Shown piece by piece: positions 47,101 through 60,520 of a stretch of 64,000 nucleotides of DNA (its first letter is position 1; every line of letters begins with the position of its first letter). The stretch is from positions 1,335,213-1,399,212 of the forward strand of contig JAINUG010000110.1 of the NCBI GenBank assembly GCA_029706075.1, written 5' to 3'. Origin of the DNA: Aldrovandia affinis (lineage: Eukaryota > Chordata > Actinopteri > Notacanthiformes > Halosauridae). The translations under genes were made by a program, and so were the position numbers. Below the pieces are notes generated by a model that was not told the origin of the DNA, made no database searches, and worked only from the letters and a program-made list of their open reading frames with translations.

Positions 47101-49857
47101 GTTCACTCTATGACTTCCTGAGGGTAGGCCTAGCATCAGAGCAAGTTAGACGGACAGTGTTAAGAGTCAGGAATCCTCCAGATAGACTTCACATAGATAA
47201 GTTCACTAAGGAAAAGATAAAAGGTTGTGAAAAATAAAATGTGAACGAACTGTTCTTATGTGCCAAATAAATGTGTTGTATGGCTGTTTACACTGTTAGT
47301 TATTGTAACCTTGTAGCAGTGGTTGAAACACTTACCATTATAGGCATGGGGCTTGTTTATTTTAAGGTGCACACTTCTGTTACAATTCAGTTTTATCGCC
47401 AGCTGACTAATGACTTCATTGCATTTGTAGTGTGATATGAACCACTATAAAATGCTTCGTAACATACTTGGAGGAGTGCTTTCGTGGGGTCAAAACAGTT
47501 GTGGCAGGAGTGCATGCACTGTTAACACATAACAACAGCGTGCTGAGAAACAAGCCTGTAGCTACATACCTCAAATGTGAAATGTACATCAATGCTGGAG
47601 ACTTTTCAGGCTATAATATAGTATTTTGAAGGTTTGATCTAGATTGCATTTAATATTAATGTTAATTGATTAAGTCCACATTTTTAATAAATAAAATAAA
47701 ATATCAAAATTTCATCAAATAAAATGTCCATATAATCTCATGCTACACATGACATTATATGGGACACATGTGAGTTTAAAGGGTACACATGTACTTTGTA
47801 AACCCAATCTGGACTTTTCACAGTTGCAGTAGTGTCATTTATATATTTATGACTAAATCTGCCAGGAGTGTTTAGATGAGAGATTAATCTTCAATTTGAT
47901 ACCCAATTTATTGGGAAAGAACTCAAATAGCTGTGCTGTGCTGTATTTTGTGCTCTCTATGTTTCTCTCAGTACAGATGGCAACAGAAAGCTATGCATCA
48001 TGCCATGTCAACTCATGTCATTCTAATTACCTCATGTGAGCTGTTAATCATTTGCTGAGGTGTGGGACGGGGATACGCTGTGCCAAGTGAAACACTGTAG
48101 GCTACTGTGCCTTTAAGGCATTTAAAAGAGCAAATCAAGGGTGATTCATAATTTACACAATGCACTTTATTTGTAAGACCAGCTTTTTAAATTCTGCACT
48201 CACAACGCTTCTTCATCTTTGTCCTATCTATAGTAGGAGTTCCCGTCAGTGACAGTGTGTAACTTGAAAGGGAATTGTAAATGGATCTATCAGCAGATTA
48301 AGAGATCCATGGCAATCAGAGAGACATCTAAATGAGGTGACAAAACTATCAGATTTACTAGCTCTTTTGTGTCAACTCGAGCTGGAGGCAAGAGCCCTAT
48401 TTGTATGCATATTGTTTCAAGCAGGCAACCTGCATTTTCCACTTCAAGGTTATGTGAGTGGAAATAAATGGCACCTCTCCACCTCCTTTAGAAATGGTAT
48501 CATTTCCATTCAAAGCACTTAATGCTCTCTAAACTCTAAATGCTCTCGAATGTAAAATGATAGTTAAATACCGGAATAAGAATGATACAGAATTTCTGTG
48601 CGCACCCATAAAGTGATCTGCAAATGATGCTCTGCGATAAGCTCAGAACCATATTGGTAAACATTAAAAGCGACCATATTAGTTTAGGAGGATGAAATAT
48701 TTTATTCACTATTCATTTTTCCGAAACATTTGTGTTTTTTAGGTTCTTGAGGGTTTTTTCTACCTTGTTTGTGGACATACATTATGTTTATTTTCCAAGT
48801 GCTAATTAAGCAATTCCACCATGTCACTAATTGGACAGAGGATAAATAACAAGACTGATTCGATCCATTCTGCTCTTTGACCAGAATTCAAAGAACTGAG
48901 GAAGGGATGTGTTTCAAATAGTGTGTTTCCACACAGGCATGGTTCCTGAGTTAACCACACATCAAGCAACATCCCATCATGCTTAGGGTTATGTATAAAA
49001 ATTAACCTAAACTGCTGTCACTGACACGCTGCTCTGAAATCCAAAAGATGAAAGGTTAAAAGCTACATTTGAATAGCTTTGAGGAAATAGGATGGTTTCA
49101 CGCAACTTTTTTTTTTTATAAATGAGGGCATGTTCAATTGTTAGTAATTTATCTGAGACAGCATTTCCACTCATCAAATCAACATGATAAATTATCTTTC
49201 GTTGAAGAATGATATTCACAGAGATGGTGGGTTAGCTGTTCTGGAGCTGGTTAAGGAAACATTTTGGAGGGTAAATCTCCAAACTATTTTTATTCAGCTT
49301 GTCACACTTGTTCCTTTTTTGACATGGAAGAAAGTGAAACAAATGCATTCCAATCTTTTGAACAATCTGACAAATGAATAAATGAAACTCCATCTGGTGA
49401 CACGCTTGAGATGAGCAAAGAAATCACTCAACTGTTCCTGGGTCAGGTGGGACTACATCAGTTGTGGTTTCTTTCAGGAAAAAATAAAGAAACACACTAA
49501 TATCCAGAGAAATGAGGACGAGTTATTTTAAAAATGAGAAAGGTGTACAACCTGTTATTGGCTGTACACCTTGTAAAATATTGTTACTGATTTTATTTAT
49601 TTCTGGTTTTAGGGCTTTGATTGAACTGTGAAACACAACCATACACAAAGACCACAGGACAGGGTACAGACCTTTCACACCAGCTTTTGGGGGACAGGGT
49701 CTCATTTCATTGCTTATTTGCTTGGCCATTTTGAATGATGCACCTGTTGCTTTGTTTACATAAATTCCTGATATTGAAACAGTTTTATGGTGAGATTGTA
49801 GAAGACAATACAGTTGTATTGTTGCTTGAAATGTACCTAATGATGTACTGATAATAT
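47101..49857. other. Intergenic, nothing recognised
   Basis: About 2.7 kb of AT-rich DNA with no exon or recognised element. Confidence 0.5.
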
Positions 49858-49925
49858 TAATAATAATGATTTGCATTCATGTAGTGCCTTTCATGATCTC
49901 AAAACCCTTTACAGTAATATGAAAC
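49858..49925 (-). mobile_element. LINE 3' end fragment, reverse orientation
   Basis: TAATAATAATGATTTGCATT, then GTAGTGCCTTTCATGATCTC and AAAACCCTTTACAGTAAT resemble a common fish LINE 3' terminus (tail, then 'tagcgcctttca...aagcgctttaca'). Confidence 0.5.
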
Positions 49926-50820
49926 ACTGTGCCAGTGTCTGTGACATGGGGCATAACAAAAACAAGAGACCGTTGAATCAATCACAGAGGGCATTAGCCC
50001 TGGCATTTGCTGCTTTTTAATTAGGTGTGAAATAAAGGTTTGACATACAGAATGTGCATGATAATTGGATGTTCCATCGCTGAGTCATCTTCACAAGGCA
50101 TTTTTTGATCACAACATTATTTTGAGGATATATATATATTTCTTCCGTTTCACTCACCTAGTCTGATTTAATTTGTTCACCGGGGTACCCAGAACTCAGC
50201 TGTTTCCAAAGAGAAAACAGACACCATGAGGTAGATTAATCTCGCTGTGCAGGTTCTCATTACTGTGTACAAGCTGAGTCCCCTCTGTGCTCAGAGACAC
50301 TTATGATTGACGAGGCACCGTAGGAATAGTAATTTCTAGAAGGAAAACCCCGTTAATGCTGTTTAAGCTGTAAATCCAAAGTGAATAAATGTATCTTCAG
50401 CTTGAGTATTGTACCATTCACCCGTGGCTTGAAATCTCAAAATTGTCTGTCTTGTGCTGAGAACACCAAATTGAAGCAGCAATATGTCTTGCCCTTAACT
50501 TTAAGCAAATTTGACATATATTCAGTTTTTCCACTGAAGTTTGCTGACCATGGATCACATGCAGTTGTGTAAATAACAAATAAACAAAGTTATGCTTGTT
50601 AAAATGTGTTGCTCTCTTTAGACCAACTACTTAACTGACACTGCCCCTGCACAACTGAGACCCATATGCTAGACTCAAGATAGTATACAGGATTCAGTGG
50701 CTGCAGGTATTTGCTCTAATCAGCCCCCCTACCACTTCATATCAAGTAGCTCACCTCTTAAACCAAGGGGGTATACTAATCAGTGAAATTGGGATTTTGG
50801 GTAACATTTCCTATGAATAC
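49926..50820. other. Intergenic, nothing recognised
   Basis: No gene or element recognised. Confidence 0.5.
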
Positions 50821-51044
50821 GGTGGCAGTGCTAGTATAATGGTTAGGGAGCTGGGCTTGTAATGCAAAGGTTGCAGGTTCGATCCCAGGTGGGGGCACTG
50901 CCGTTGTACCCTTAAGCACGGTACTTAACTTGAATTGCTTCAGTAAAATATCCAGCTGTATAAATGGATTGTATTTAAAGAAATGTGAAACTCTGTAAGT
51001 CGCTCTGGATAAGAGTGCCTGCAATGTAATGTAATGTAATGTAA
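50821..51044 (+). mobile_element. tRNA-derived SINE, complete copy
   Basis: The head GGTGGCAGTGCTAGTATAAT with GGTTAGGGAGCTGGG contains the A box, and GCAGGTTCGATCCCAGG is a near-perfect B box, so an internal Pol III promoter is present. The body (GGCACTGCCGTTGTACCCTT, CTTCAGTAAAATATCCAGCT) leads to the tail GTAAGTCGCTCTGGATAAGA and four ATGTA repeats. It is the reference copy for the fragments at 18675, 23152, 30918 and 52999. Confidence 0.92.
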
Positions 51045-52799
51045 CCCTCGTCATAATGCATTACATGCATATTTACCTTATGAGCTAAGCATAATGCCTT
51101 GTAATGCTCAAAATAGATGCTAATAACAGCTCATAAGCATCTATAATTATAGTTATATAGCATTATGAGAATTCTGCATAATGCCTTTTGAAGCAAAATG
51201 TTATATTTTGGTTATGATAGGGTAAGAGAGATGTACTAACCTCATGAGACCTTTATAAGCTATATTCTTAAAGAATTAAAAGGTATTTATCATCACATCA
51301 CATTGTAATTTCATCACACTTTCCTGGTGAGCTTTGCTTCATAAGGCATTGTTACCACATATGGTACTATAACCTTTCATCTATAATTTTTCATTGTCAT
51401 AGTGTCATACTTTATATTCTTCATGAATAAAATTTCTTTAAACAGCAAGTACACCTCACTGGCATATTGTTTAGGTCTCAAGATCAACATTCACCAAATA
51501 CCTTGAAAAGTGTTAAAGGGACCCCGTAGCTGTCTCTGTACTGAATATAACAAGAGCAATGCCGTGATCAGTCTGAGCATCAACCTGAGACCCATTTAGG
51601 CTCAAGAAGTGCAGTGGGCGTGCTAATTGATGGCTATCGTCACTGGCTCATTGAGCAATAGATTATCCGTGATAGATCCATGAGTGTGATACTTGTTACA
51701 GCTGCTATATTGTGTGATAATGAGTTTATCAGTCACCATGTGGAAGGAAATAGCCCAAACAGTCCAGCACAGTATTTTATGGATGAATGTTCCTCACATG
51801 TTTATCCTATTAGGTGTATCAATGCCCTGAACTGTGATTTTATAGATGGGGGACAAATAAATACAGTGGATTAAATCAGCATTTGTTTGTAGCTTTGATC
51901 CACAACGAAGTATAAATGTCACAAATATGGTTTGGGGAGTCTAGTGATCACCAAAACGGATTTTTGTGGGGTTGTCAGATGAAGTGGCAAGCTAAAACTA
52001 TTGCTTTCAGTGCAATAAGTGGTGAAATCAAATCTCGATTGTGCCCACAGCGCAGCAGGTAATTGGCCATACGATTGGAAGGAGACAGGGTTACCGTTAC
52101 CGGCAGATGGCTACACTAGTTTTGGAGGACACGTGCTAGTTTGTGTTGTTCAATATTTATGGAAGATTTTCTGTAATGGGCCTACAAATACAATTCAGCA
52201 TTCCAAATTGGGGAGACATAAAAATATGTAAATATGTTAAATATACATATACAGGTATACCCTGTTTTGCACATGGGATACGTGCAAGCAGAACAGAGCA
52301 TTAAAACAAAAAGCATAGAGGGATCACTTTAAAATGGAACTAAAAGTGATGTGTTCCTAGTCTATTAATTCCTTGTCTTAACCAACAAAATCATACATCA
52401 TGTTCCTAGTAGAGTGTTTAAAAAAAATTAAATAATCAATCAAAACAGTAGATATACTATGTGTGAGTCGTATGAACCTAATCAACTAATATTGTGTAGG
52501 TGTAATGTATACAACCCACAACCTGTTGGTGGTAATAATAAACCGTGCTATGGGTAGCAAGTGGTAGCTTGTACGGATTAGACTTGTGATGGAAATAAAA
52601 CTACCAGAGTACCTGTTTGGATTCATGCATGACTCAAACCCCATTTTCAGTTTCATTATTTTAAAGAAATAATTATAACAATTATATTACACTGGATTGA
52701 AGTCAGCCCTCTTTCCTTTAAGTGGAGCACATTTTGTTAAGCCAGCCCTCAGACCTGAGATGCTTTTAAATGGAGCTTGAACAGCTGCAAGACAAGGCA
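51045..52799. other. Intergenic, nothing certain
   Basis: Between 51050 and 51440, words like CATAATGCCTT and ATAAGGCATT recur in both orientations, suggesting a decayed palindromic element. No gene recognised. Confidence 0.4.
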
Positions 52800-53870
52800 A
52801 GTACCATGTTAGTGACATTTCAGAGAGCTAAGTTACTAGATGTCATTGGCAAGAAGTGTATGGTACGCTCTACCCTAGACAATGTTCCTGCTGTTGCTCT
52901 ATGGGATAAAGGAGCCCTTCCAAACACAATGCTGTATTGGACAAGAGAATGTCACTTAACTATCTCAAGTCAGTCCAAGCATTTTATCCAGCATCAGTCC
53001 ATGACATTTTACATTACATTTACATTTTAGGCATTTAGGCATTTCAGGCTCTTAGCCAGAGCGACTTACACAGTTCACATTTTTCTTTACATACAATCCA
53101 TTTATACAGCTGGATATTTTACTGAAGCAATTCACGTTAAGTACCTTGCTCAAGGGTACAACAGCAGTGTCCCCACCTGGGAATCGAACCTGCAACCTTT
53201 GTGTTACAAGCCCAGTTCCTGAACCATTATGCTAACACTGCCGCCTGACTAAACCCTTCCACCAAGAGATGAAGTGAAGTCGGATTTGCAGGATCTGCTC
53301 AGTCAGGAATGGATCAGGAAATTAAGATCCCTATATTCCTGTCCTGTGGTGGTGGTAAGAAAAAATACTTTGTTGTGATTACAGAGGATTAAATAGGAAT
53401 TCTTTGTCTAACAGGTACCCAATACCATGGATTCAAGATCTGTTAGACATCTTGTGTGGAGCTCATGGTTTTTGGTGTTAGATCAAGTGAAGGCTTATCG
53501 TCAGGGTTTCGTGATTGATGAAGAAAGGTACACACCCTGACGACTTTATCAATGGACTCAAATTCCATTCGACCCGAGCTCAGAACCAGCAGAATTCTAG
53601 AGAAGTATGGAAGAATGCCTTCTGAGATTGAGGGACAAAGTTTGCAAGCCCTACTTTGATAATATTGTGCATAGTTGCTCTTTTGAAGACCATGTAGCAC
53701 ATATACAGGTGGTACTCCAGCACAACCAGCAATATGGCATGAAATTGACCACCAGAAAATGTGAGATTTTCTGAAAAAGTGTGTGATTCCTGGGAAAGAT
53801 TGTTTCAGATGGACCTCACAGACAGTGGATCAGTCCAAGCGTTAAAAACAAAGACACCACCTCCCGCGTG
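52800..53870 (+). pseudogene. Gypsy-type LTR retrotransposon pol relic, split by a SINE
   Basis: Upstream of the SINE, near 52845-52920, lies a retropepsin-like block whose active-site DTG reads ALWDKGA, so the protease is dead. After the SINE, 53265-53870 shows a Gypsy reverse transcriptase in order: RGLN and RYPIPWIQDLLDIL words (near 53385-53455), then FDNIVHS near 53660, where the catalytic YxDD-type pair has become DN, and a KCEIF block near 53760. Multiple stops and shifts intervene. No RNase H, integrase or LTR is recognised. Only about 130 bp other than the SINE separate protease and RT, so a deletion is also likely. Confidence 0.75.
52999..53244 (-). mobile_element. tRNA-derived SINE nested in the Gypsy relic
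   Basis: This is the reverse complement of the 50821-51044 family: tail ACATTTACATTTTAGGC and CTTAGCCAGAGCGACTTACA at the left, CCCACCTGGGAATCGAACCT (B box) and ACCATTATGCTAACACTGCC (A box) at the right. It sits between the protease and RT blocks of an older retrotransposon, so it inserted later. Confidence 0.88.
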
Positions 53871-53897
53871 GTCTAGTGGTTTCAACGTCCGCTGCTG
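53868..53897 (+). mobile_element. tRNA-like A-box fragment
   Basis: CTCCCGCGTGGTCTAGTGGT resembles the 5' end of a tRNA-Glu/Asp-like sequence with an A box. No B box follows at the expected distance, so it is a SINE-head fragment rather than a tRNA gene. Confidence 0.4.
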
Positions 53898-56800
53898 AGT
53901 ACATCTTCATGATTATGGATGATTATACAATGAAATAGGCTAAATTTGGTAATTCGAATTTAGAATAATCTCATTTTGGTCTTGGAGAAAAACATGAGAA
54001 ATATGGTATTCTTCCGATGCTCGGGCTGCTACTTCCAATATAATCTCTTGCCTTGACCACCTTGGTATAAAATTGTAATTTTGGAGGGACTAAAAATACA
54101 GATATCAATTGGTTTGTTAATGGTACTAATGGAGTCAGATTAGAAATAAATCCAGATTTGTGTTTGAAGGGAGAAATGAATGATAAGAATAATTTATTTT
54201 CAATATCCAATTGTATATTTTATATTAATATTACATCTGCATGACACTATAGTCACATTTAAAACAACACAATAGACTTCAAGAAGAGATTGACAAAGTC
54301 AGGCACCATGGAGCATAAAATGTGATCAAGACATGGTTGACTATTGTATTAATTAATTTCATTATTCTCAAGTAAGGGTTACATATACTCACATATAAAG
54401 TGTATAGAGCCTTAAATATAAGTACCAAAGAGCTATGTCATGGCAGCCAATAACAAAATAATCTCTTTGTGGTTGGGGAAATGGGGTTAATTTATTTTCT
54501 CAGTCCCCATTATGTTTTTTTCCTTCTCTTCTTTATTCAGTGTGAAGGATTTCCATTATTTATTATTTAATTTAATTGATTTGGGTGGAAGGCTAATGAA
54601 AGATGCAGAGGGGAGATCATCATCAATTATGTTGCTGTGAAAGACTCTTCGACTGCAGGGAGTGGGGTAGTGGGGCTGCGTGGGTAATTGTCAGACTCTA
54701 TGATTATCAGAATTTTATACATGACAATGTATGAATATTTTGTAACCATTAGTTTCCTTTTCCCAGCACGACAATGTCACTATAGCCTCTTTTCAAGACC
54801 CTTGTTAAACAATAATCCCATTGTTGTACATTAAGCATCTCAATTAATCATCTAATTACTAAAAGTAAAGATTCTAAGCATGTGGATTGTCTTTTCACTT
54901 ACTGTTCTACTCAACTGTGGGGACAGACAATGCACCAAATTAAAACAAAAGGAACAAATTGACAAATTGAAAAATTGATAAATATTTCTAAACTATACTA
55001 ACCTATAAAAAATGTAAAATAAGAAAGACTGTTTAGAGTACGAGCATACCATTTAAAAAGGAGAACAAGAATGTCACACAAGTTCACTGTAGTGGGTGCA
55101 ATTATTTATATTTTGTTATTTATTTTAATCATCATTCATGGATTGACATTGTGTGAAAATGTTTCCATATGAAGTACTATCGACTCCAGACAATCAATCT
55201 CTGATAGAGCGTCTGGAAAACTTAATTAACTTTTCTGGCCTAGGCTTCCTGCATTCTGATTGGTGCCTTCAGGTTTCTGAGGGTGGATTTGGTTGACTGG
55301 GTTGGTTAATCATTTCACGCACCCACCCTGAGACTCTGTGCCCACCCCTACCCCTAAAATGTACTTATGTATTGATCTTTACCACTTCACATAACTCACA
55401 TCGGAGTATGATGATAACCTTGTGCTTCCCTAAGAGGGAGGTTTCAAAATATATTTTTGAGCCTACTATTGCACAATTTTTCAATGTTCATGGCACCTGT
55501 GCTTTGAAGCCACTACAGCGCCTTTGTTTCAAAACTATAGTTTCAAATCGAGACATTATTTCCTGACTGCCAACAGGATATTGGAAAAGTTATTGGATAT
55601 TGGAATATAAAGGATATTGGATATACAAAGGATATTGGAAAACCTTGCCTATGGTATGCAGTTTGAATAATTATTGTGTCCCTGAGACGTTGTATGCACC
55701 TTTCCTGCTTGGACAATGTCTGACACATCATTTCAACCTCAAATGAAATTCTCTTTCTCTTTTCTCTAAATTCGCTATTATCATACTCTGTGAAGGACAA
55801 GCATGGAAGCAGGGAAAAGAAAATGTTGTCACAGCCAGGCCAAAGAAGTTAAATGCTGCTGTTGTGCGATACAGAAATAAGAGCCAGAATCTAGAACCCC
55901 TGTATTATCCCCATTGTCGTGTTGTCATGACACCTCAGTACCATGCTGTGGACATAATGCTAAATACCCAATCAGAGACAATGCAGGCAGACAAAGCCTG
56001 GCAGCCCATATTTTAGCACGCAGAGACTCAGACAAAAAAACATTTTTACGAATCCCTCTTTAGGCCAATGGCAATGGGCAGAGAACAAATCAACCCAAAA
56101 TTTGAGTAATTTTGAACGGATGGGCCTCCTGCTGAACTGAGCTGAGCTGGACAGCAGTATCACGTCACACAGCTGTGCATGGGTTCTAAAACGAGGAGGA
56201 GGTTTCTTTTGCACTCAAGCACTTAAATCCCTCGATTTGACCGATTGCTGCTTTAATGTACCAGTTGTTCCACTCCTCCTTCTTCTGAGTTTGATATTGA
56301 TTTAGAGATAGAGCTATAAAACCTGCAAGATTGCAACCTTCCTGATCCAGGATAGGGAACCCTAGCTGCCTGTGGGATTTGGACCTCTGATAGTTCAGAA
56401 TTAATGGTTGCTTAATGTAACAAACCCTGCTTTTTCCCCTTGCATAAATAACATGTAATACCTTTTGACCCTTCTGGGTACAGGCACTCAATTGACCCCA
56501 GTGGAATAGAATAGAATCTAATTATGGCCAATCCATTTATTTGACTAATTGCATTTTTAATTTATATTTAATATAATAAAATTGTGATTATAATATAATC
56601 AGTGAAATACAATGTTTTCAGAACGGCACTTTTAAATACAATCTGTACGGTATGAAATGTATGTGTGTGTGTGTGGATGTGTATGCGCAGTAAGTGTGCA
56701 AACTTTCAGACAGATGCTCAGGCATAAATAACGTGTAAGAGTTGTATTCTTTCCTCACCTAGCACCCTACAGCTTTCTGATATTAACACTCTATGAATGA

Positions 56801-57200
56801 TGAAAATAAGTATCTGAGAATCACTTTGATTCATGTTATAATTGTCACATTTAATCATACTTCCTCACTGCAGTGAAAGAGCAGCTTATCACATTTAGAT
56901 GTTCTCAAGAGGTAGAATCGGAAATGTATTCCCCACGGAAAAGAGATTCACTGTTATGTGCTTCCCTAAAACACTTGTTTTGCAGTGTTTTTTTTTTTTG
57001 TTTACTTACTTGTTCCTCAATGTATCTGTGCATTGTTTATTTGTTTTCTTGCTGTGTTTTTCATTCATATATTTCTTTTCATTATCATTTATTTTCTATT
57101 TTTGTTTTATTCACACTTCATCTTTATCTTAGTTTGTATTTCTTGTCTATTTAGTATTGTTGTTGTAATTTCTGGATTGTTGTCTTTCTTACTAATTTAA
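53898..57200. other. Intergenic, nothing recognised apart from a short tandem repeat
   Basis: At 55573-55640 the word GGATATTGGA is repeated imperfectly about five times. A short TG run lies at 56660-56676. The rest shows no exon or mobile element. Confidence 0.5.
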
Positions 57201-57291
57201 TTTGGTTTTGGTTTTGGTTTTGGTTTTGGTTTTGGTTTTGTGTTTGTGTTTGTGTTTGTGTTTGTGTTTGTGTTTGTTTTTGTTTTTGTTT
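57201..57291. repeat. (TTTTGG)n and (TTTGTG)n hexanucleotide microsatellite
   Basis: About seven TTTTGG units are followed by about six TGTTTG units and a TTTTTG run. The abrupt switch in unit shows a second expansion of a mutated unit. It creates a false valine/phenylalanine-rich open frame. Confidence 0.95.
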
Positions 57292-58439
57292 CTCTTCTTT
57301 TGTTAATTGTGTTTATTGACGTTTGTTTTTGGGGAACGAGTCTTTTCTTTTTTTGTAGTGCTATATACAATTATTGTGGTTGTAAAAGAAAAAGAAAAAA
57401 AAAAAAAAACAGGGTCCCCCAATGTGGGGTGGTGGTGGCAGGCTTAAAAAACCACTTTGCAGTTGTCCACTCTGCTCCATGCAAAGAAGAAAATGATGGT
57501 TAAATGGAAAAAAGGCATTTTTAGTCAAATGTCAGTATAATAAATATTTTACAGAGTACAGAGGACCAAAAGACATCTCTGTCAACAAAATTTAAATCCA
57601 AGAATGTATATAAATATCTGACGTTTAATATACTTTTATTCCCAGTGTGATAAACCAACAGTAATATGGATGAGTTGCCAAACCTTAGATGAAATGACAA
57701 AGCAGTACAGTGATATTGATCTCCTTTTAATGAGAAATGTATGAATATTTGTGAGTGACTGATGGCACTTATTAGGGCTGGGTGAAGTTCTATTTAGTTT
57801 TTTCAAATTGTATATGTTGAGTCAGTGTTCAGTTGAGTTGGTGGGCTTCAAACGCTCGATATAGTTAGAGCAAACTATGGAATTTTTTGATCAAGATGGC
57901 AGATCCCACTTCAAATAGAATATTCATATAGACTGGCACATTTGCTTTATGCAACAACAAAAAAGCATCCTATGCTGGTGAAGATAATAGAATACATCAG
58001 TTATTTAGATCGATGACCACTCTGTCACCTTCATTATAGAGAGAGATAATACTGGGCACAGCCATTTCTTTTTATCAAAGTGAAAACAATCAATGTGAGG
58101 CCATTTGAAGCAGCCTGCTTAAAGATTAGCTAATAAACAGTCCAGTGTCCACTGTGAAGTCTGCATCGAGAGGTTAATGAGATGTTCAGAAGCTATGAAT
58201 GTGTTGGAAGTAATGATTTATTAATGGACACAAATACAAAGCAGCAGTAGAAAACTTAGAACTGGAATAGAAATTGATTTGAGATTGAACTACTAACATA
58301 AGGACTGCAGTATTACGCTGCTATTACAGGTCTGTCTATGGGATAGGCATGAGGGTTACATTTATTCTTAATTATATACAACTGGTAGATATACTGGGGA
58401 GAATTACAATGTTTCATACTAATTATGGAACCAATATAC
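57292..58439. other. Intergenic, nothing recognised
   Basis: Includes a 17-base poly-A near 57393-57409. No gene recognised. Confidence 0.5.
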
Positions 58440-60294
<1,855 letters not shown>

Positions 60295-60298
60295 ATGC

Positions 60299-60520
60299 AT
60301 CAAATCAAATCAAATGTATTCGTATAGCGCTTCTTACAAACACATTGTCATATAATGCTTAACAAAGGAGAACAACAGGCCTAGATGCCCCCAAAAGTAA
60401 GCCTAAGGCGTCAGTGACAAGGAAAAATCCATTGCCAAAAGGATAGGAGAAACTTTGGGAAATACTGAAGGCGGGGGGGGGGGGAGCCTATCCTTTTCTT
60501 GCTGGCACAGGGTGTGTCCA
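60299..60520 (-). mobile_element. LINE 3' end fragment, reverse orientation
   Basis: TCAAATCAAATCAAAT followed by GTATTCGTATAGCGCTTCTT and GGCCTAGATGCCCCCAAAAG, then AGTGACAAGGAAAAATCC, is a common fish LINE 3' UTR read backwards. The TCAAA units are the terminal repeat. It abuts the LTR end at 60294. A poly-G run of about 11 bases follows at 60474-60484. Confidence 0.6.

Noticed and set aside
50821-50900. Functional tRNA gene at the SINE heads
   Set aside because: A and B boxes are present, but the arms do not fold into a full cloverleaf and the same body and tail follow at several loci, as in SINEs.
56873-57200. Overlapping hydrophobic frames near 57 kb
   Set aside because: T-rich DNA always gives Phe/Leu-rich frames; three overlapping phases are equally open.
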